A stretch of DNA of 33,918 bases from an uncultured Clostridia bacterium (GCA_944385905.1 CALWZA010000033.1:1-33918), one strand, 5' to 3'; numbered from the stretch's first letter, positions 16,354 through 25,869 are shown. Translations and numbers: made by a program. Notes: generated from the letters alone by a model not told the origin.

Positions 16354-17565
16354 ATGGCTGATAAAATTAAAATGACTACCCCTCTTGTCGAGATGGACGG
16401 CGACGAGATGACCAGAGTTATCTGGAAAATGATAAAGGATATCCTCATTCTTCCTTATGTTGACCTCAAAACCGAGTACTATGACCTCGGACTTGAGCAC
16501 CGCAACGAGACAAACGACAAGGTTACGGTTGACAGCGCCGAGGCTACAAAAAAATACGGCGTTGCCGTAAAATGCGCTACTATTACTCCGAATGCCGCGA
16601 GAATGACTGAATATAATCTCAAGGAGATGTGGAAATCTCCGAACGGCACTATCAGAGCCATTTTGGACGGTACGGTTTTCAGAAAGCCTATCATCGTCAA
16701 GGGAATCACCCCTTTCATTCCTACTTGGACTAAGCCCATCACTATTGCCCGTCACGCATACGGCGATATTTACAAGAATACAGAAATGGCTGTTTCTCAG
16801 GGGTCAAAGGCGGAGCTTGTCGTGACTGACAAGGACGGCAACGAAACCAGAAAGCTTATTCACGATTTCAAGAATTCCGACGGAATAGTTCAGGGTGTTC
16901 ACAATCTTGACAGCTCAATCGCTTCTTTCGCGAGAGCCTGCTTTAACTATGCTCTTGACGCTAAAGAGGATCTTTGGTTCGCTTCAAAGGACACCATTTC
17001 AAAAACGTATGATCACCGTTTCAAGGATATTTTCGCTGAGATTTTTGAAAACGAGTACAAAGCAAAGTTTGAGGCGGCGGGTATTGAGTATTTCTACACG
17101 CTTATCGACGACGCTGTCGCGAGAGTTATTCGCTCAAACGGCGGATATATATGGGCTTGCAAAAATTACGACGGCGACGTTATGTCGGACATGGTTGCTA
17201 CCGCTTTCGGAAGTCTCGGCATGATGAGCAGCGTACTTGTCTCCCCTGACGGCGTTTATGAATATGAAGCCGCTCACGGAACCGTTCAGAGGCACTACTA
17301 CAAGCACCTCAAGGGCGAAAAGACCTCTACAAACTCTGTCGCCACAATTTTCGCATGGAGCGGCGCGCTCAGAAAGCGCGGTGAGCTTGACCAAAACTCA
17401 GCTCTCTCGGAGTTTGCAGACAAGCTTGAGAAAGCCACAATTCAGACCATTGAAGACGGAGTTATGACCGGCGATTTGTTCGCAATGTCTACACTTGAAA
17501 ACAAACAATCTGTTGATACAGAAACTTTCCTCTATGAAATCAACAAGAGACTTCGCAATATGTAA
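16354..17565 (+). CDS. icd: NADP-dependent isocitrate dehydrogenase (subfamily II, eukaryote-like)
   Basis: This enzyme oxidises and decarboxylates isocitrate to 2-oxoglutarate with NADP. At 403 residues, with [12 protein letters not shown] near the start, [28 protein letters not shown] (isocitrate-binding serine, asparagine and arginine) and [14 protein letters not shown] near the cofactor site, it is the homodimeric subfamily II type also found in eukaryotes, not the E. coli type. It lies between aconitase and rex with short gaps (21 and 27 bp) and should share their Rex-controlled promoter. No truncation or missing key residue was seen. Confidence 0.94.
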   Translation: MADKIKMTTPLVEMDGDEMTRVIWKMIKDILILPYVDLKTEYYDLGLEHRNETNDKVTVDSAEATKKYGVAVKCATITPNAARMTEYNLKEMWKSPNGTIRAILDGTVFRKPIIVKGITPFIPTWTKPITIARHAYGDIYKNTEMAVSQGSKAELVVTDKDGNETRKLIHDFKNSDGIVQGVHNLDSSIASFARACFNYALDAKEDLWFASKDTISKTYDHRFKDIFAEIFENEYKAKFEAAGIEYFYTLIDDAVARVIRSNGGYIWACKNYDGDVMSDMVATAFGSLGMMSSVLVSPDGVYEYEAAHGTVQRHYYKHLKGEKTSTNSVATIFAWSGALRKRGELDQNSALSEFADKLEKATIQTIEDGVMTGDLFAMSTLENKQSVDTETFLYEINKRLRNM

Positions 17566-17592
17566 ATTTTCCGAAAGGACGTATCTGATAAA

Positions 17593-18237
17593 ATGCCCAA
17601 AGAAGTTATATCCAGCTCTGTTATTAAGCGGCTGCCACGGTATTACAGATTTCTCGGCGAGCTTATAAAGCAGGGTGTTACCAGAATTTCATCCAGAGAG
17701 CTTTCCGAAAAAATGTGTTCAACCGCATCGCAGATAAGACAGGATTTGAACTGCTTCGGCGGATTCGGACAGCAGGGCTACGGCTATAATGTTTTGGAGC
17801 TGCACGAGGAAATAGGCAAAATTCTCGGTGTTGACAGAAACTACAAGGCTATTCTTATCGGCGCGGGAAATCTCGGAAAGGCTATTGCGCTGCACATTGA
17901 TTTTTCCAAGCGCGGATGCTCTCTTATCGGAATATTCGATTCTAACTCCTCGATATGGGGACAGGATGTTGCGGGAATAAAAATTTCACCTGCTTCCGAA
18001 CTCGATTCGTTTTGTCTTTCCGAAAAGCCGGAAATCGCTGTTTTATGTATTCCTAAGCAGAATGCTCAGCAGATCGCAAACAGGCTTGTAAACCTCGGAA
18101 TCAAGGCGTTTTGGAATTTTTCACATTACGACCTGAGAATAGATTATAAGGAAATAGTGGTTGAAAACGTTCACTTGGGCGACTCTTTTCTTACTCTGAC
18201 TTATGGGCTTACAACTCTTATAAATAAAGCTCAATAA
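17593..18237 (+). CDS. rex: Redox-sensing transcriptional repressor Rex
   Basis: Rex binds DNA when NADH is low and lets go when NADH rises, tuning fermentation genes to redox state. The 214-residue protein has an N-terminal winged helix (VIKRLPRYYRFLGEL, ISSRELSEKMCSTASQIRQDL, FGGFGQQGYGYNV) and a Rossmann domain with AILIGAGNLGKAIA. The C-terminal swapped helix region LTYGLTTLINKA is present. It is the last gene of the acn-icd-rex transcript. A Rex-like site on the promoter of this operon suggests that it represses its own synthesis along with the two metabolic genes. Confidence 0.94.
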   Translation: MPKEVISSSVIKRLPRYYRFLGELIKQGVTRISSRELSEKMCSTASQIRQDLNCFGGFGQQGYGYNVLELHEEIGKILGVDRNYKAILIGAGNLGKAIALHIDFSKRGCSLIGIFDSNSSIWGQDVAGIKISPASELDSFCLSEKPEIAVLCIPKQNAQQIANRLVNLGIKAFWNFSHYDLRIDYKEIVVENVHLGDSFLTLTYGLTTLINKAQ

Positions 18238-18241
18238 TCTG

Positions 18242-18290
18242 TACCGAACTGCATGAGGCTATTAATCTGTCAGTCCGGTATTCTTTTAAT
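18242..18290 (+). terminator. Probable terminator after rex
   Basis: Inverted repeat TACCGAACTG (18242-18251) with CAGTCCGGTA (18271-18280), one internal mismatch and a 19 nt loop, followed by TTCTTTTAATTTA. The long loop makes it weaker than the other terminators here. Confidence 0.5.
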
Positions 18291-18363
18291 TTATAGTTTT
18301 TAAATAGATTTTATGTTTGTTTTTCAGAAACTTTTACGTATTACTTTACCGGACAGTGTGTTC

Positions 18364-18392
18364 TTGACTTTAACTAATTATATTTGTATAAT
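18364..18392 (+). promoter_or_regulatory. Promoter of the ABC-2 exporter genes
   Basis: TTGACT (18364-18369), a 17 bp spacer and TATAAT (18387-18392). It lies within the 377 bp gap between rex and the exporter and implies a leader of about 215 nt. A second TATAAT at 18450-18455 lacks a good -35. The leader is A/T-rich with no recognised structured RNA. Confidence 0.6.
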
Positions 18393-18614
18393 TTAAAAGA
18401 ATATACACTATAACATCGGCACTTTTTCATAGCTAACACATAAATGTTGTATAATAAATTGTTATGTTAAAAATTTTGTGCGATTCTTAAGGCTTTTCTT
18501 TTTGCACAGTCAGTTATTAAATTAAACGCGCAGGCAAGATATTTTTTATGACTCTTAGCAGAAAGATAACCGTTTATTGCATCAAAAGACAGATTACCAT
18601 TACGGAGGCACTAA

Positions 18615-19547
18615 ATGTCTGATATAATCAAAATTGACAATCTATTTAAGAGCTTTAAAGACGTTAAAGCTGTAAACGATATCTGTTTCAAGGTCAAGGA
18701 AGGCGAGCTTTTCGCCTTTCTCGGAGTAAACGGCGCAGGCAAAAGCACAACAATATCTATAATGTGCGGTCAGCTTTCACGAGACAGCGGCAGCGTTTTT
18801 GTTTGCGGAAAGGATATTGACAGGGATATTAACAGTATACGTCGGGAAATAGGCGTTGTTTTTCAAAATTCTGTTCTTGACAAGGCTCTTACGGTTTATG
18901 ACAATTTAAAAAGCAGGGCGTCACTTTACGGCATTTCAGGAAGCACCTTCAAAAAAAGGCTTGGCGAGCTGAGCGATGTGTTGGATTTCAGTGATTTGCT
19001 TAAAAGACCCGTCGGAAAACTTTCGGGCGGTCAGCGAAGACGCATTGACATAGCAAGGGCAATTATCCACAAGCCAAAGCTGCTTGTGCTTGACGAACCT
19101 ACAACAGGACTAGACCCTCAGACCAGAAAAGCCGTATGGGATGTTGTTTCCAAGCTCAGAAAAGACGACGGAGTTACGGTCTTTCTTACCACGCATTATA
19201 TGGAAGAAGCTACCGCCGCTGATTATGTGGTTATTTTAGACAGCGGAAAAATTGTTGCCGAGGGAACTCCGCTTCAATTGAAAAACAGCTTTACCGGCGA
19301 TTTTATAACCATTTACGGGGCGACCGAGGAGCAGGCGAAGCTTCTTAGCATGCCTTATGAAAAAATCAGGGACGCTTTCAGAATCCAAGTCCCAAACACG
19401 GCAAAAGCGGCTGAGCTTATTGTAAGATATCCCGAAATTTTCAAGGACTTTGAGATTATAAAAGGAAGCATGGACGATGTTTTCCTTTCGGTTACGGGAA
19501 AGTCTCTCGGCTCGTCAGCGGTAAAAATCAATGCGGAGGAAAAATAG
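18615..19547 (+). CDS. ABC-2 exporter ATPase (DrrA type)
   Basis: This 310-residue ATPase has Walker A GVNGAGKST, signature KLSGGQRRR, Walker B LLVLDEPTTGLDP and the switch TTHYMEEA, as in the daunorubicin-resistance DrrA subgroup that drives export of drugs, peptides or lipids. The C-terminal ~80 residues form the usual DrrA extension. GGAGG lies 7 bp before the ATG. Its stop is just before the start of the permease gene, so the two form one exporter. The substrate is unknown; nothing nearby looks like a biosynthesis cluster. Confidence 0.9.
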   Translation: MSDIIKIDNLFKSFKDVKAVNDICFKVKEGELFAFLGVNGAGKSTTISIMCGQLSRDSGSVFVCGKDIDRDINSIRREIGVVFQNSVLDKALTVYDNLKSRASLYGISGSTFKKRLGELSDVLDFSDLLKRPVGKLSGGQRRRIDIARAIIHKPKLLVLDEPTTGLDPQTRKAVWDVVSKLRKDDGVTVFLTTHYMEEATAADYVVILDSGKIVAEGTPLQLKNSFTGDFITIYGATEEQAKLLSMPYEKIRDAFRIQVPNTAKAAELIVRYPEIFKDFEIIKGSMDDVFLSVTGKSLGSSAVKINAEEK

Positions 19548-19548
19548 T

Positions 19549-20451
19549 ATGAACACGTTCTTTACTCTTACGCAGCGCAACACAAAGCTGTTTTTTAAAG
19601 ACAAAGGTTTATTCCTCACTTCGCTGGTTACTCCGATGATTTTGATTCTTTTGTTTATAACTTTTCTCGGAAATGTATACCGTGACAGTTTGAAAGCTTT
19701 TATTCCTGCGGAATTAAACGTTCCGAACGATCTGATTGAGGGCTTTGTCGGAGGTTGGCTTTTTTCCTCGCTTTTGGCTGTTTGCTGCGTCACCATCTCT
19801 TTTTGCTCCAATCTGCTTATGGTTCAGGACAAGGTAACGGGCGCGTACACCGATTTGACAACTTCTCCTCTGAAGCGCTCTGTTCTCGCTCTGAGTTACT
19901 ATATTTCAACGTGCGCTTCAACTCTGATTATATGCTTTACAGCTTTTGGCATATGCTTGATTTATCTTTCGCAAACCGGTTTCTTCTTATCACTTCAGGA
20001 CATTCTTTTAACCTGTCTTGACGTATTTCTTCTAGTTTTGTTCGGAACGGCTCTTTCTTCGGTTGTGAATTTTTTCTTGTCAACTCAGGGGCAAATTTCC
20101 GCTGTCAGCGCGATTATCAGCTCTGCCTACGGATTTATCTGCGGAGCTTACATACCGGTTTCACAGTTTTCCGATGGAATCAGAAAATTTATATCTTTCC
20201 TGCCCGGAACTTACGGAACCTCACTGCTTCACAATCATCTTTTGCGAGGAGCAATTTCGGAACTTGAGAAAAATTATCTGCCGGCAGAGGCAATAAGCGG
20301 AATCAAGACTGCTTTTGACACAGGCGTTGAGTTTTTTGACCATACTGTTACCGAAACGGAAATGTATATAATCTTATCTTGCTCGATTTTAATACTAATC
20401 GCCGTATATGTCGGGCTCAACTACGCTCACAGTTTAAAACGCAAAGTTTAA
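19549..20451 (+). CDS. ABC-2 type exporter permease
   Basis: This 300-residue membrane protein is the transmembrane half of the exporter. It begins with a short cytoplasmic segment (LTQRNTKLFFKDKG), followed by about six hydrophobic segments and the ABC-2 core, including FGTALSSVVNFFLSTQGQISAVS and the conserved FLPGTYGTSLL loop. An in-frame start at 19531 exists, but the ATG at 19549 has GGAGGA 8 bp upstream and sits right after the ATPase stop, so it is preferred. The 212 bp downstream hold no clear terminator, only the promoter of the next gene. Confidence 0.87.
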   Translation: MNTFFTLTQRNTKLFFKDKGLFLTSLVTPMILILLFITFLGNVYRDSLKAFIPAELNVPNDLIEGFVGGWLFSSLLAVCCVTISFCSNLLMVQDKVTGAYTDLTTSPLKRSVLALSYYISTCASTLIICFTAFGICLIYLSQTGFFLSLQDILLTCLDVFLLVLFGTALSSVVNFFLSTQGQISAVSAIISSAYGFICGAYIPVSQFSDGIRKFISFLPGTYGTSLLHNHLLRGAISELEKNYLPAEAISGIKTAFDTGVEFFDHTVTETEMYIILSCSILILIAVYVGLNYAHSLKRKV

Positions 20452-20590
20452 TTCATAATGTGCTTTCGGCATTTTTACAGCGTGTTGCACATATGTATGA
20501 GCTGAAAGGAAATCTTATTATTCAGTATGCATAAATATGGCAGTAAATAATGTGGAATATGCTGAATTTTCGGATTAAGATAAATTTAAG

Positions 20591-20619
20591 ATGACAAATC
20601 GGTTAATATGTTGTATAAT
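20591..20619 (+). promoter_or_regulatory. Promoter of the zinc-ribbon membrane protein
   Basis: ATGACA (20591-20596), a 17 bp spacer and TATAAT (20614-20619), about 45 bp before the next start codon. Confidence 0.5.
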
Positions 20620-20663
20620 TAGTATATAAAATTTATTCAATAAGTTTTAAGGAGGACATTAAT

Positions 20664-21197
20664 ATGGCTTTTTGTACTAAATGCGGAGCTCAGATTCCTG
20701 ATGAAGCTCAGTTTTGCACCGCATGCGGAGCAAACGTAAATCACAACGCTCAGCCGTCGGCAGAGCCTAATCCAACTCCAAATCCGACCCCTAATCCAAA
20801 TCCTAACCCAAATCCAAATCCAAATCCTAATCCGCAGACGTTTGTAAATCAGCAGTATCAATATGCTCCTAATTACAACGCCGGATTTGATCCTGCCGAT
20901 ATTCAGAAGAACAAGGCGCTTGCTGCGATCGGATATCTGGTATTAGGCATTATCGGTCTTGTTGCGGAGCCCAAATCAAAGTTTGTCCGTTTCCACGCAA
21001 ATCAGGCAGTGGTACTTATGGTGTTTACCTTTATATGCACCCTTTGTTTTATCGTGCCGATTCTCGGATGGATAGTAGGATTTGTTGGATACATAATGGC
21101 ATTAGTTTTCGAGATTATGGGCATTGTTAATGCCGCTAACGGCAACGCTAAGCCGCTTCCGCTTATAGGAAAATATAAAATTATCCATTGGGATTGA
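20664..21197 (+). CDS. Zinc-ribbon membrane protein with Asn-Pro repeat linker
   Basis: This 177-residue protein has three parts. Residues 1-25 form a zinc ribbon (FCTKCG and FCTACG, four cysteines). Residues about 35-57 are an almost pure Asn-Pro/Thr-Pro repeat. Residues about 85-177 hold a short amphipathic region and two to three hydrophobic segments like the DUF4870/Tic20-like small membrane domain, with FVRFHANQAVVL as the typical motif. AAGGAGG precedes the start. It is monocistronic, with its own promoter and terminator. The function is unknown; such ribbons usually mediate protein contacts near the membrane. Confidence 0.85.
   Translation: MAFCTKCGAQIPDEAQFCTACGANVNHNAQPSAEPNPTPNPTPNPNPNPNPNPNPNPQTFVNQQYQYAPNYNAGFDPADIQKNKALAAIGYLVLGIIGLVAEPKSKFVRFHANQAVVLMVFTFICTLCFIVPILGWIVGFVGYIMALVFEIMGIVNAANGNAKPLPLIGKYKIIHWD
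20766..20834 (+). repeat. 6-bp tandem repeat encoding Asn-Pro linker
   Basis: Twenty-three codons alternate Pro with Asn or Thr through repeats of AATCCN/CCNAAT. Such short repeats can gain or lose units by slippage without shifting the frame, so linker length may vary between strains. Confidence 0.85.
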
Positions 21198-21211
21198 TTA
21201 ACACAATTCAG

Positions 21212-21240
21212 ACCGCTCCGAACGCTCGGGGCGGTTTTTG
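21212..21240 (+). terminator. Terminator after the zinc-ribbon gene
   Basis: Stem ACCGCTCCGA (21212-21221) with TCGGGGCGGT (21226-21235), one G-U pair, a 4 nt loop, then TTTTT. Confidence 0.85.
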
Positions 21241-21296
21241 TTTATAATGGTCTATCGCAAGCACGGCGATTTTGGTTATATTGTCATAATTCCCTA

Positions 21297-21325
21297 TTGA
21301 TTATTTATTTAAAACGCTATATAAT
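21297..21325 (+). promoter_or_regulatory. typA promoter
   Basis: TTGATT (21297-21302), a 17 bp spacer and TATAAT (21320-21325). The predicted transcript start near 21332 lies too close to the upstream ATG at 21340 for normal ribosome binding and so supports the later TTG start. Confidence 0.6.
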
Positions 21326-21381
21326 AATAAGTTGTACTGATGAACATTTTATATATGATAAATAAGAAAAGAGGAAGTCAC

Positions 21382-23205
21382 TTGTTAAGAGAAGATTTGA
21401 GAAATGTAGCTATTATCGCTCACGTTGACCACGGAAAAACAACTTTGGTTGACGAAATGCTTAAGCAAAGCGGTACTTTTCGTGAGAATCAGGCTGTTGC
21501 CGAGAGAGTAATGGACTCTAACGATATTGAGCGTGAAAGAGGTATTACAATACTTGCGAAAAACACAGCTATTCATTACAACGGTGTTAAAATAAATGTT
21601 ATTGATACCCCGGGTCACGCTGATTTCGGAGGCGAGGTCGAGCGTGTTCTTAAAATGGTTGACGGAGTTATTCTTCTTGTTGACGCCGCTGAGGGTACTA
21701 TGCCGCAAACCAGATTTGTCCTTGAGCGCGCACTTGAGCTCGGTCACAGAATTATTGTTGTCGTCAATAAAATCGACCGTCCCGACGCCCGCATAAATGA
21801 GGTTGTCGACGAGGTTTTAGAGCTTTTCATGGACTTAAATGCCACCGACGAACAGCTTGATTCCCCTATCCTATTCTGCTCGGGACGTGAGGGAACCGCT
21901 TCTCTTTCCCAATATGAACAGGGAAAAAATCTTATTCCTCTTTTTGAAAAAATCCTTGAATATATCCCGTGCCCGGAAGGCGACCCCGACGGTCCTCTTC
22001 AGATGCTTGTTTCCGCTATCGACTACAACGATTATGTAGGACGCATTGCCGTCGGAAGAATCGAGCGCGGAGAAATTAAAGTTAACCAGGATGTAACTGT
22101 CGGCGATTTTCATCAGACAAAAAAGGAATACAGAAGCAAAATTGTTACTATATATCAGTTTGACGGACTTCAGAGAATCCCGTGCGACAGCGCCAAGGTA
22201 GGCGACGTTATTTGCATAAGCGGAATTGAAAATATAACTATCGGCGACACAATCTGTGCCTCAAACTGCTTTGAACCTGTTCCGTTTGTTAAAATCAGCG
22301 AACCGACAGTTGAAATGACTTTTTCCGTAAACGACAGTCCGTTCGCCGGAAGAGAGGGCAAATTTGTTACGTCCCGTCACCTTCGTGACAGACTTTTCAA
22401 AGAACTTCTTAAAGACGTTTCCCTTAGAGTTACCGAAACAGACTCAACCGACAGCTTTAAGGTTGCAGGAAGAGGCGAAATGCACCTTTCTATCCTTATT
22501 GAAAATATGAGACGTGAAGGCTATGAACTTGGAGTTTCAACTCCGAGAGTTTTGTATAAGGAAATTGACGGCAAGCTCTGCGAACCGATTGAACAGCTTG
22601 TTATCGACGTGCCTGAGGATTGTCTCGGCTCTGTTATGGAAAAAATGGGTGCGAGAAAAGGCGAAATGATTTCCATGCAGCCTGTAGGAAGCAGAATGAG
22701 AGTGGAATTTCTTATTCCTGCGAGAGGATTGTTCGGATATCGCAGCGAATTTTTGACCGACACAAGAGGCGAAGGTATTTTAAACTCGGTTTTCCACGGA
22801 TACGAGCCGTATAAGGGTGACATCCCGAGAAGAAATGTCGGCTCTCTTGTCGCTTTTGAAACCGGAGAAGCTATCACATATGGACTTTACAACGCTCAGG
22901 AAAGGGGTTCGCTGTTTATCGGACCAGGCGTTCAGGTTTATGAGGGCATGGTTGTAGGTGCTTCACCTAAAGCTGAAGACCTTGTTGTAAACGTATGTAA
23001 AAGGAAGCACCTTACCAATACGCGCGCGAGCGGAAGCGACGACGCTTTAAGGCTTGTTCCGCCGAGAATAATGAGTCTTGAGGACTGTCTTGAGTTTCTT
23101 GCCGACGACGAGCTGCTTGAGGTTACTCCTAAATCTCTGAGAATCAGAAAAAGAATCCTTAGCAACACTTTAAGAGCAAAGGAAAGGGCTAAGCTCGGCG
23201 GATAA
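21382..23205 (+). CDS. typA: Ribosome-associated GTPase TypA/BipA
   Basis: TypA is an EF-G-like translational GTPase that binds ribosomes and helps 50S assembly and stress or cold growth. The protein (607 residues from this start) has the G1 motif AHVDHGKTT, switch ERERGITI, DTPGHADF, NKIDR, and the TypA-specific C-terminal half with RGLFGYRSEFLTDTRGEG and the ending RIRKRILS. The TTG start gives LREDLRNVAIIAHVDHGKT, matching the family's usual N-terminus, with AGAGGA upstream; the ATG at 21340 would add 14 untypical residues. No strong terminator was found downstream. Confidence 0.93.
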   Translation: MLREDLRNVAIIAHVDHGKTTLVDEMLKQSGTFRENQAVAERVMDSNDIERERGITILAKNTAIHYNGVKINVIDTPGHADFGGEVERVLKMVDGVILLVDAAEGTMPQTRFVLERALELGHRIIVVVNKIDRPDARINEVVDEVLELFMDLNATDEQLDSPILFCSGREGTASLSQYEQGKNLIPLFEKILEYIPCPEGDPDGPLQMLVSAIDYNDYVGRIAVGRIERGEIKVNQDVTVGDFHQTKKEYRSKIVTIYQFDGLQRIPCDSAKVGDVICISGIENITIGDTICASNCFEPVPFVKISEPTVEMTFSVNDSPFAGREGKFVTSRHLRDRLFKELLKDVSLRVTETDSTDSFKVAGRGEMHLSILIENMRREGYELGVSTPRVLYKEIDGKLCEPIEQLVIDVPEDCLGSVMEKMGARKGEMISMQPVGSRMRVEFLIPARGLFGYRSEFLTDTRGEGILNSVFHGYEPYKGDIPRRNVGSLVAFETGEAITYGLYNAQERGSLFIGPGVQVYEGMVVGASPKAEDLVVNVCKRKHLTNTRASGSDDALRLVPPRIMSLEDCLEFLADDELLEVTPKSLRIRKRILSNTLRAKERAKLGG

Positions 23206-23288
23206 TATCGGGCAACACTCGTTTTGGGTTCGCTTTGCTTAAATCGGCATATTTTATGCTTTTATATTGCGCTGGATGATTTTTTTAC

Positions 23289-23317
23289 TTGAATTAATAT
23301 AAAATGTATGGTATCAT
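23289..23317 (+). promoter_or_regulatory. Possible promoter of the LtaS-like gene
   Basis: TTGAAT (23289-23294), a 17 bp spacer and TATCAT (23312-23317), about 40 bp before the start codon. It is a moderate match. Confidence 0.4.
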
Positions 23318-23357
23318 TAATGTGTAAATCGTCTTACGAAAGGAGCTTTGCGAACGT

Positions 23358-25298
23358 ATGAAAAAGACGTTTGTACAGGCATTTAATAAATTTAAAAATT
23401 TGCTTTTCAATTTAAAAAATAAACTTACTGCTTCGCGATTCGGCACTGCATGCAGGAAAATAAATGAAAAGCGTGCTTCAAACACATCCCGTTTTAAAGC
23501 TACTAACGCTTGTCTTCTCATACTCTTTCCTATTTTTATAACCACTATGGCGGAAATTATTCACATGAAGAGCCCGTCAAAGTTTATTGTTTTTCTGTTT
23601 ACAAAGCCAAGCATCGTTATTTTTAATATACTGTTATGCGCCCTGCTTTATATTGCGATTATGCTTATCGTAAAAAAAGGCTGGATTGCAACTTTTGTTC
23701 TCTCTGTTTGTTACACCACCCTATCAATCGTCGAGCTTTTCAAGTTTAACACCAGCGGAAATCACCTCATTCTGACTGATTTTAAGCTGTCTGTAAACAT
23801 CGACAAGATTACCAGCTTTGCCTATATAAAAATTACACCCGCTCTTGTTGCCTGCGTTGCAATAGTGCTTGCTTATTTTGTCGCTGTATTTATCTTTAAT
23901 CCTGTTTTGAAGCGCCGCTCCGTTAAGAGAATCGCAACCTCAGCGCTTTGCTTTATGACAGTTGCGGTTACTGTTGCGACCCCAGCGATTGCGACGCCCG
24001 TTTACTCGTTTTTTGATATCGACACGTCATCATCAGACAACGTTTTCAGGGTTAATGAAAAATTCGACAACAATAGCTTTCTCGCTTTTTTAACTCAGAC
24101 AACTACTGAATACCTTAACCGCGGAGTTGCGACTCCCGTTAATTACAGCGCAGACAGCATCAATATGCTTCTTGAAAGTGCTGACTCGCCGTCTCAGGAC
24201 GACGAAAGCGTGAAACCTAATGTTATAATGATAATGTCGGAAGCTTTTACTGACTTCAGAATTTTTGAAGAGCTGGATTTCGACCGTGAGGTTTACGCTC
24301 CGTTTGACAGAATTGCCAATGAGGGCAAGTCGGGATATACTGTTGTTCCTACTTTCGGAAGCTACACTGTCAGAACTGAATTTGAGCTTCTTTTCGGTTT
24401 GCCTGTCAGATCTTTGAACGATCCTAATATGCCTCACAAGCTTCTTTTGGACAGAGAACAGCAGACTATTCCGTCCTATTACAGCTCTCTTGGATATTCG
24501 ACAAACTACATTCACACATTTTTAAGGACATTTTACAGCAGGGACAGAGTATATGCAAACTACGGCTTTGACAATATGTATTTTGACGACAATCTTACCG
24601 TCCCTACAGAATACTATAAAACCTATATATCCGACCGCACTATTTGGGCTCAGGCTGAAAAAATAATTGAGGATTCGGATGAACCCGCTTTTATTCACTG
24701 CACCACAATGCAGGATCATCAGCCTTATGACCCCGAAACCGACGACGAAACCGAGCTTGATTATTACATTGACGTTGTCGGCGATATGCTTAACGGACTG
24801 GAAGAATTTATCAACGAGCTTAAAAACTGCGGAGAACCTACTGTTGTTTTCTTTACAGGCGACCACTACCCATGCTTTAAAGGTGAAAATTCAGCTTATG
24901 AGCTTCTTGAAATAAACGCAGATAACTGCTCTGAGCTTTACAAACAGCACTATTTTATATGGGCAAACTATGATATTGATTACAGCAAAATCCCTGACGA
25001 GCCGTTTTCCGTATTCTATGCTCCTTATATCATTATGGACGCTGCGGGTTTGCCTCTCAATGATTTTCAGACGGCTATGCTCGATAAAATGTCTGAACTT
25101 CCGACATATTCAACATGCTACGACAACTCTGACTACAGGGATTCGGAGCTTGATATGCTTACATATGACATTGTAATGGGTGACAAATACACCACAAGTG
25201 AGTGCAAGTTCCGGGACTTTATGTCGTTTACTGAAATTTCAGATGTATCTGTGCCGAAAATTGAAAACTACGGACGAAAGGCTTTTAATCATGATTAG
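23358..25298 (+). CDS. LtaS-family membrane sulfatase-fold phosphoglycerol transferase
   Basis: This 646-residue protein has an N-terminal block of about five membrane helices (residues ~50-215) and an extracellular alkaline-phosphatase/sulfatase-fold domain (from ~286). That is the layout of lipoteichoic acid synthase and related enzymes that move glycerol-phosphate from phosphatidylglycerol to glycolipid or glycan. Metal and catalytic motifs are IMSEAFTDF (Glu295), GSYTVRTEFELLFGLP (Thr337 aligns with the LtaS nucleophile), and FFTGDHYPC (Asp502, His503). Its extended basic N-terminus is longer than usual. It could polymerise lipoteichoic acid or decorate another polymer. The downstream fumarase beta gene overlaps its stop. 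Confidence 0.85.
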   Translation: MKKTFVQAFNKFKNLLFNLKNKLTASRFGTACRKINEKRASNTSRFKATNACLLILFPIFITTMAEIIHMKSPSKFIVFLFTKPSIVIFNILLCALLYIAIMLIVKKGWIATFVLSVCYTTLSIVELFKFNTSGNHLILTDFKLSVNIDKITSFAYIKITPALVACVAIVLAYFVAVFIFNPVLKRRSVKRIATSALCFMTVAVTVATPAIATPVYSFFDIDTSSSDNVFRVNEKFDNNSFLAFLTQTTTEYLNRGVATPVNYSADSINMLLESADSPSQDDESVKPNVIMIMSEAFTDFRIFEELDFDREVYAPFDRIANEGKSGYTVVPTFGSYTVRTEFELLFGLPVRSLNDPNMPHKLLLDREQQTIPSYYSSLGYSTNYIHTFLRTFYSRDRVYANYGFDNMYFDDNLTVPTEYYKTYISDRTIWAQAEKIIEDSDEPAFIHCTTMQDHQPYDPETDDETELDYYIDVVGDMLNGLEEFINELKNCGEPTVVFFTGDHYPCFKGENSAYELLEINADNCSELYKQHYFIWANYDIDYSKIPDEPFSVFYAPYIIMDAAGLPLNDFQTAMLDKMSELPTYSTCYDNSDYRDSELDMLTYDIVMGDKYTTSECKFRDFMSFTEISDVSVPKIENYGRKAFNHD

Positions 25299-25845
25299 AA
25301 AAATCAGAACAGAAGAGCTTAAAAATATGGCTTGCGAGCTCAACTGCGGAGATAAAGTTTTGCTCTCCGGTTATGTTTACACCGCAAGAGACGCCGCTCA
25401 CAAGCGCTTTTTCAGCCTGCTCAGTGATGGAAAAAGTCTGCCTTTTGATATTAACGGCGCTGTTATCTACTATGCCGGTCCTACTCAGGCGCCTGAAGGC
25501 AGACCTATCGGCTCATGCGGACCGACGACAAGCGGACGAATGGACAAGTTTGCACCGAAGCTTTTGGATTTGGGTCTTGCCGCAATGATAGGAAAAGGCG
25601 AAAGAAATCAGGAGGTAAGAGACGCCGTTGTTCGTAACAAGGCTGTTTACCTTTGTGCTGTCGGAGGTGCTGGGGCACTTGCGTGCAAGTGTATTAAATC
25701 GTGTGAGGTTATCGCATTTGACGACCTCGGCTGCGAATCCGTCAAAAAACTTTATGTTGAGGATTTTCCTCTTGTAGTCGCTGATGACTGCCATGGCGGT
25801 GATTTATTCTCAATCGGGAGAAAAAATTTTTCGGAAATATATTAA
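25291..25845 (+). CDS. Class I fumarate hydratase, C-terminal/beta subunit
   Basis: The 184-residue protein matches the beta subunit of two-subunit iron-sulfur hydro-lyases (fumarase or L-tartrate dehydratase). Hallmarks are LLSGYVYTARDAAHKR, YYAGPTQAPEG, CGPTTSGRMDKFAP, GLAAMIGKG and AVGGAGALACKCI. The ATG at 25291 is preferred to earlier in-frame codons because GAAAGG lies upstream and the family N-terminus begins here; it overlaps the LtaS-like stop by 8 bp. The catalytic iron-sulfur cluster is bound by the alpha subunit, which is not in this window, so activity needs a partner encoded elsewhere. Confidence 0.9.
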   Translation: MIRKIRTEELKNMACELNCGDKVLLSGYVYTARDAAHKRFFSLLSDGKSLPFDINGAVIYYAGPTQAPEGRPIGSCGPTTSGRMDKFAPKLLDLGLAAMIGKGERNQEVRDAVVRNKAVYLCAVGGAGALACKCIKSCEVIAFDDLGCESVKKLYVEDFPLVVADDCHGGDLFSIGRKNFSEIY

Positions 25846-25869
25846 AGTCTGATCAACCGGGTGTGTTTA

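Noticed and set aside
18548-18622. A 24-codon frame overlapping the start of the ABC-2 ATPase gene
   Set aside because: No good ribosome site and no recognisable peptide; it could be a leader peptide but nothing supports it beyond position.
23247-23263. GCATA-ttt-TATGC hairpin with TTTT after typA
   Set aside because: The 5 bp A/T-rich stem is too weak to call as a terminator.
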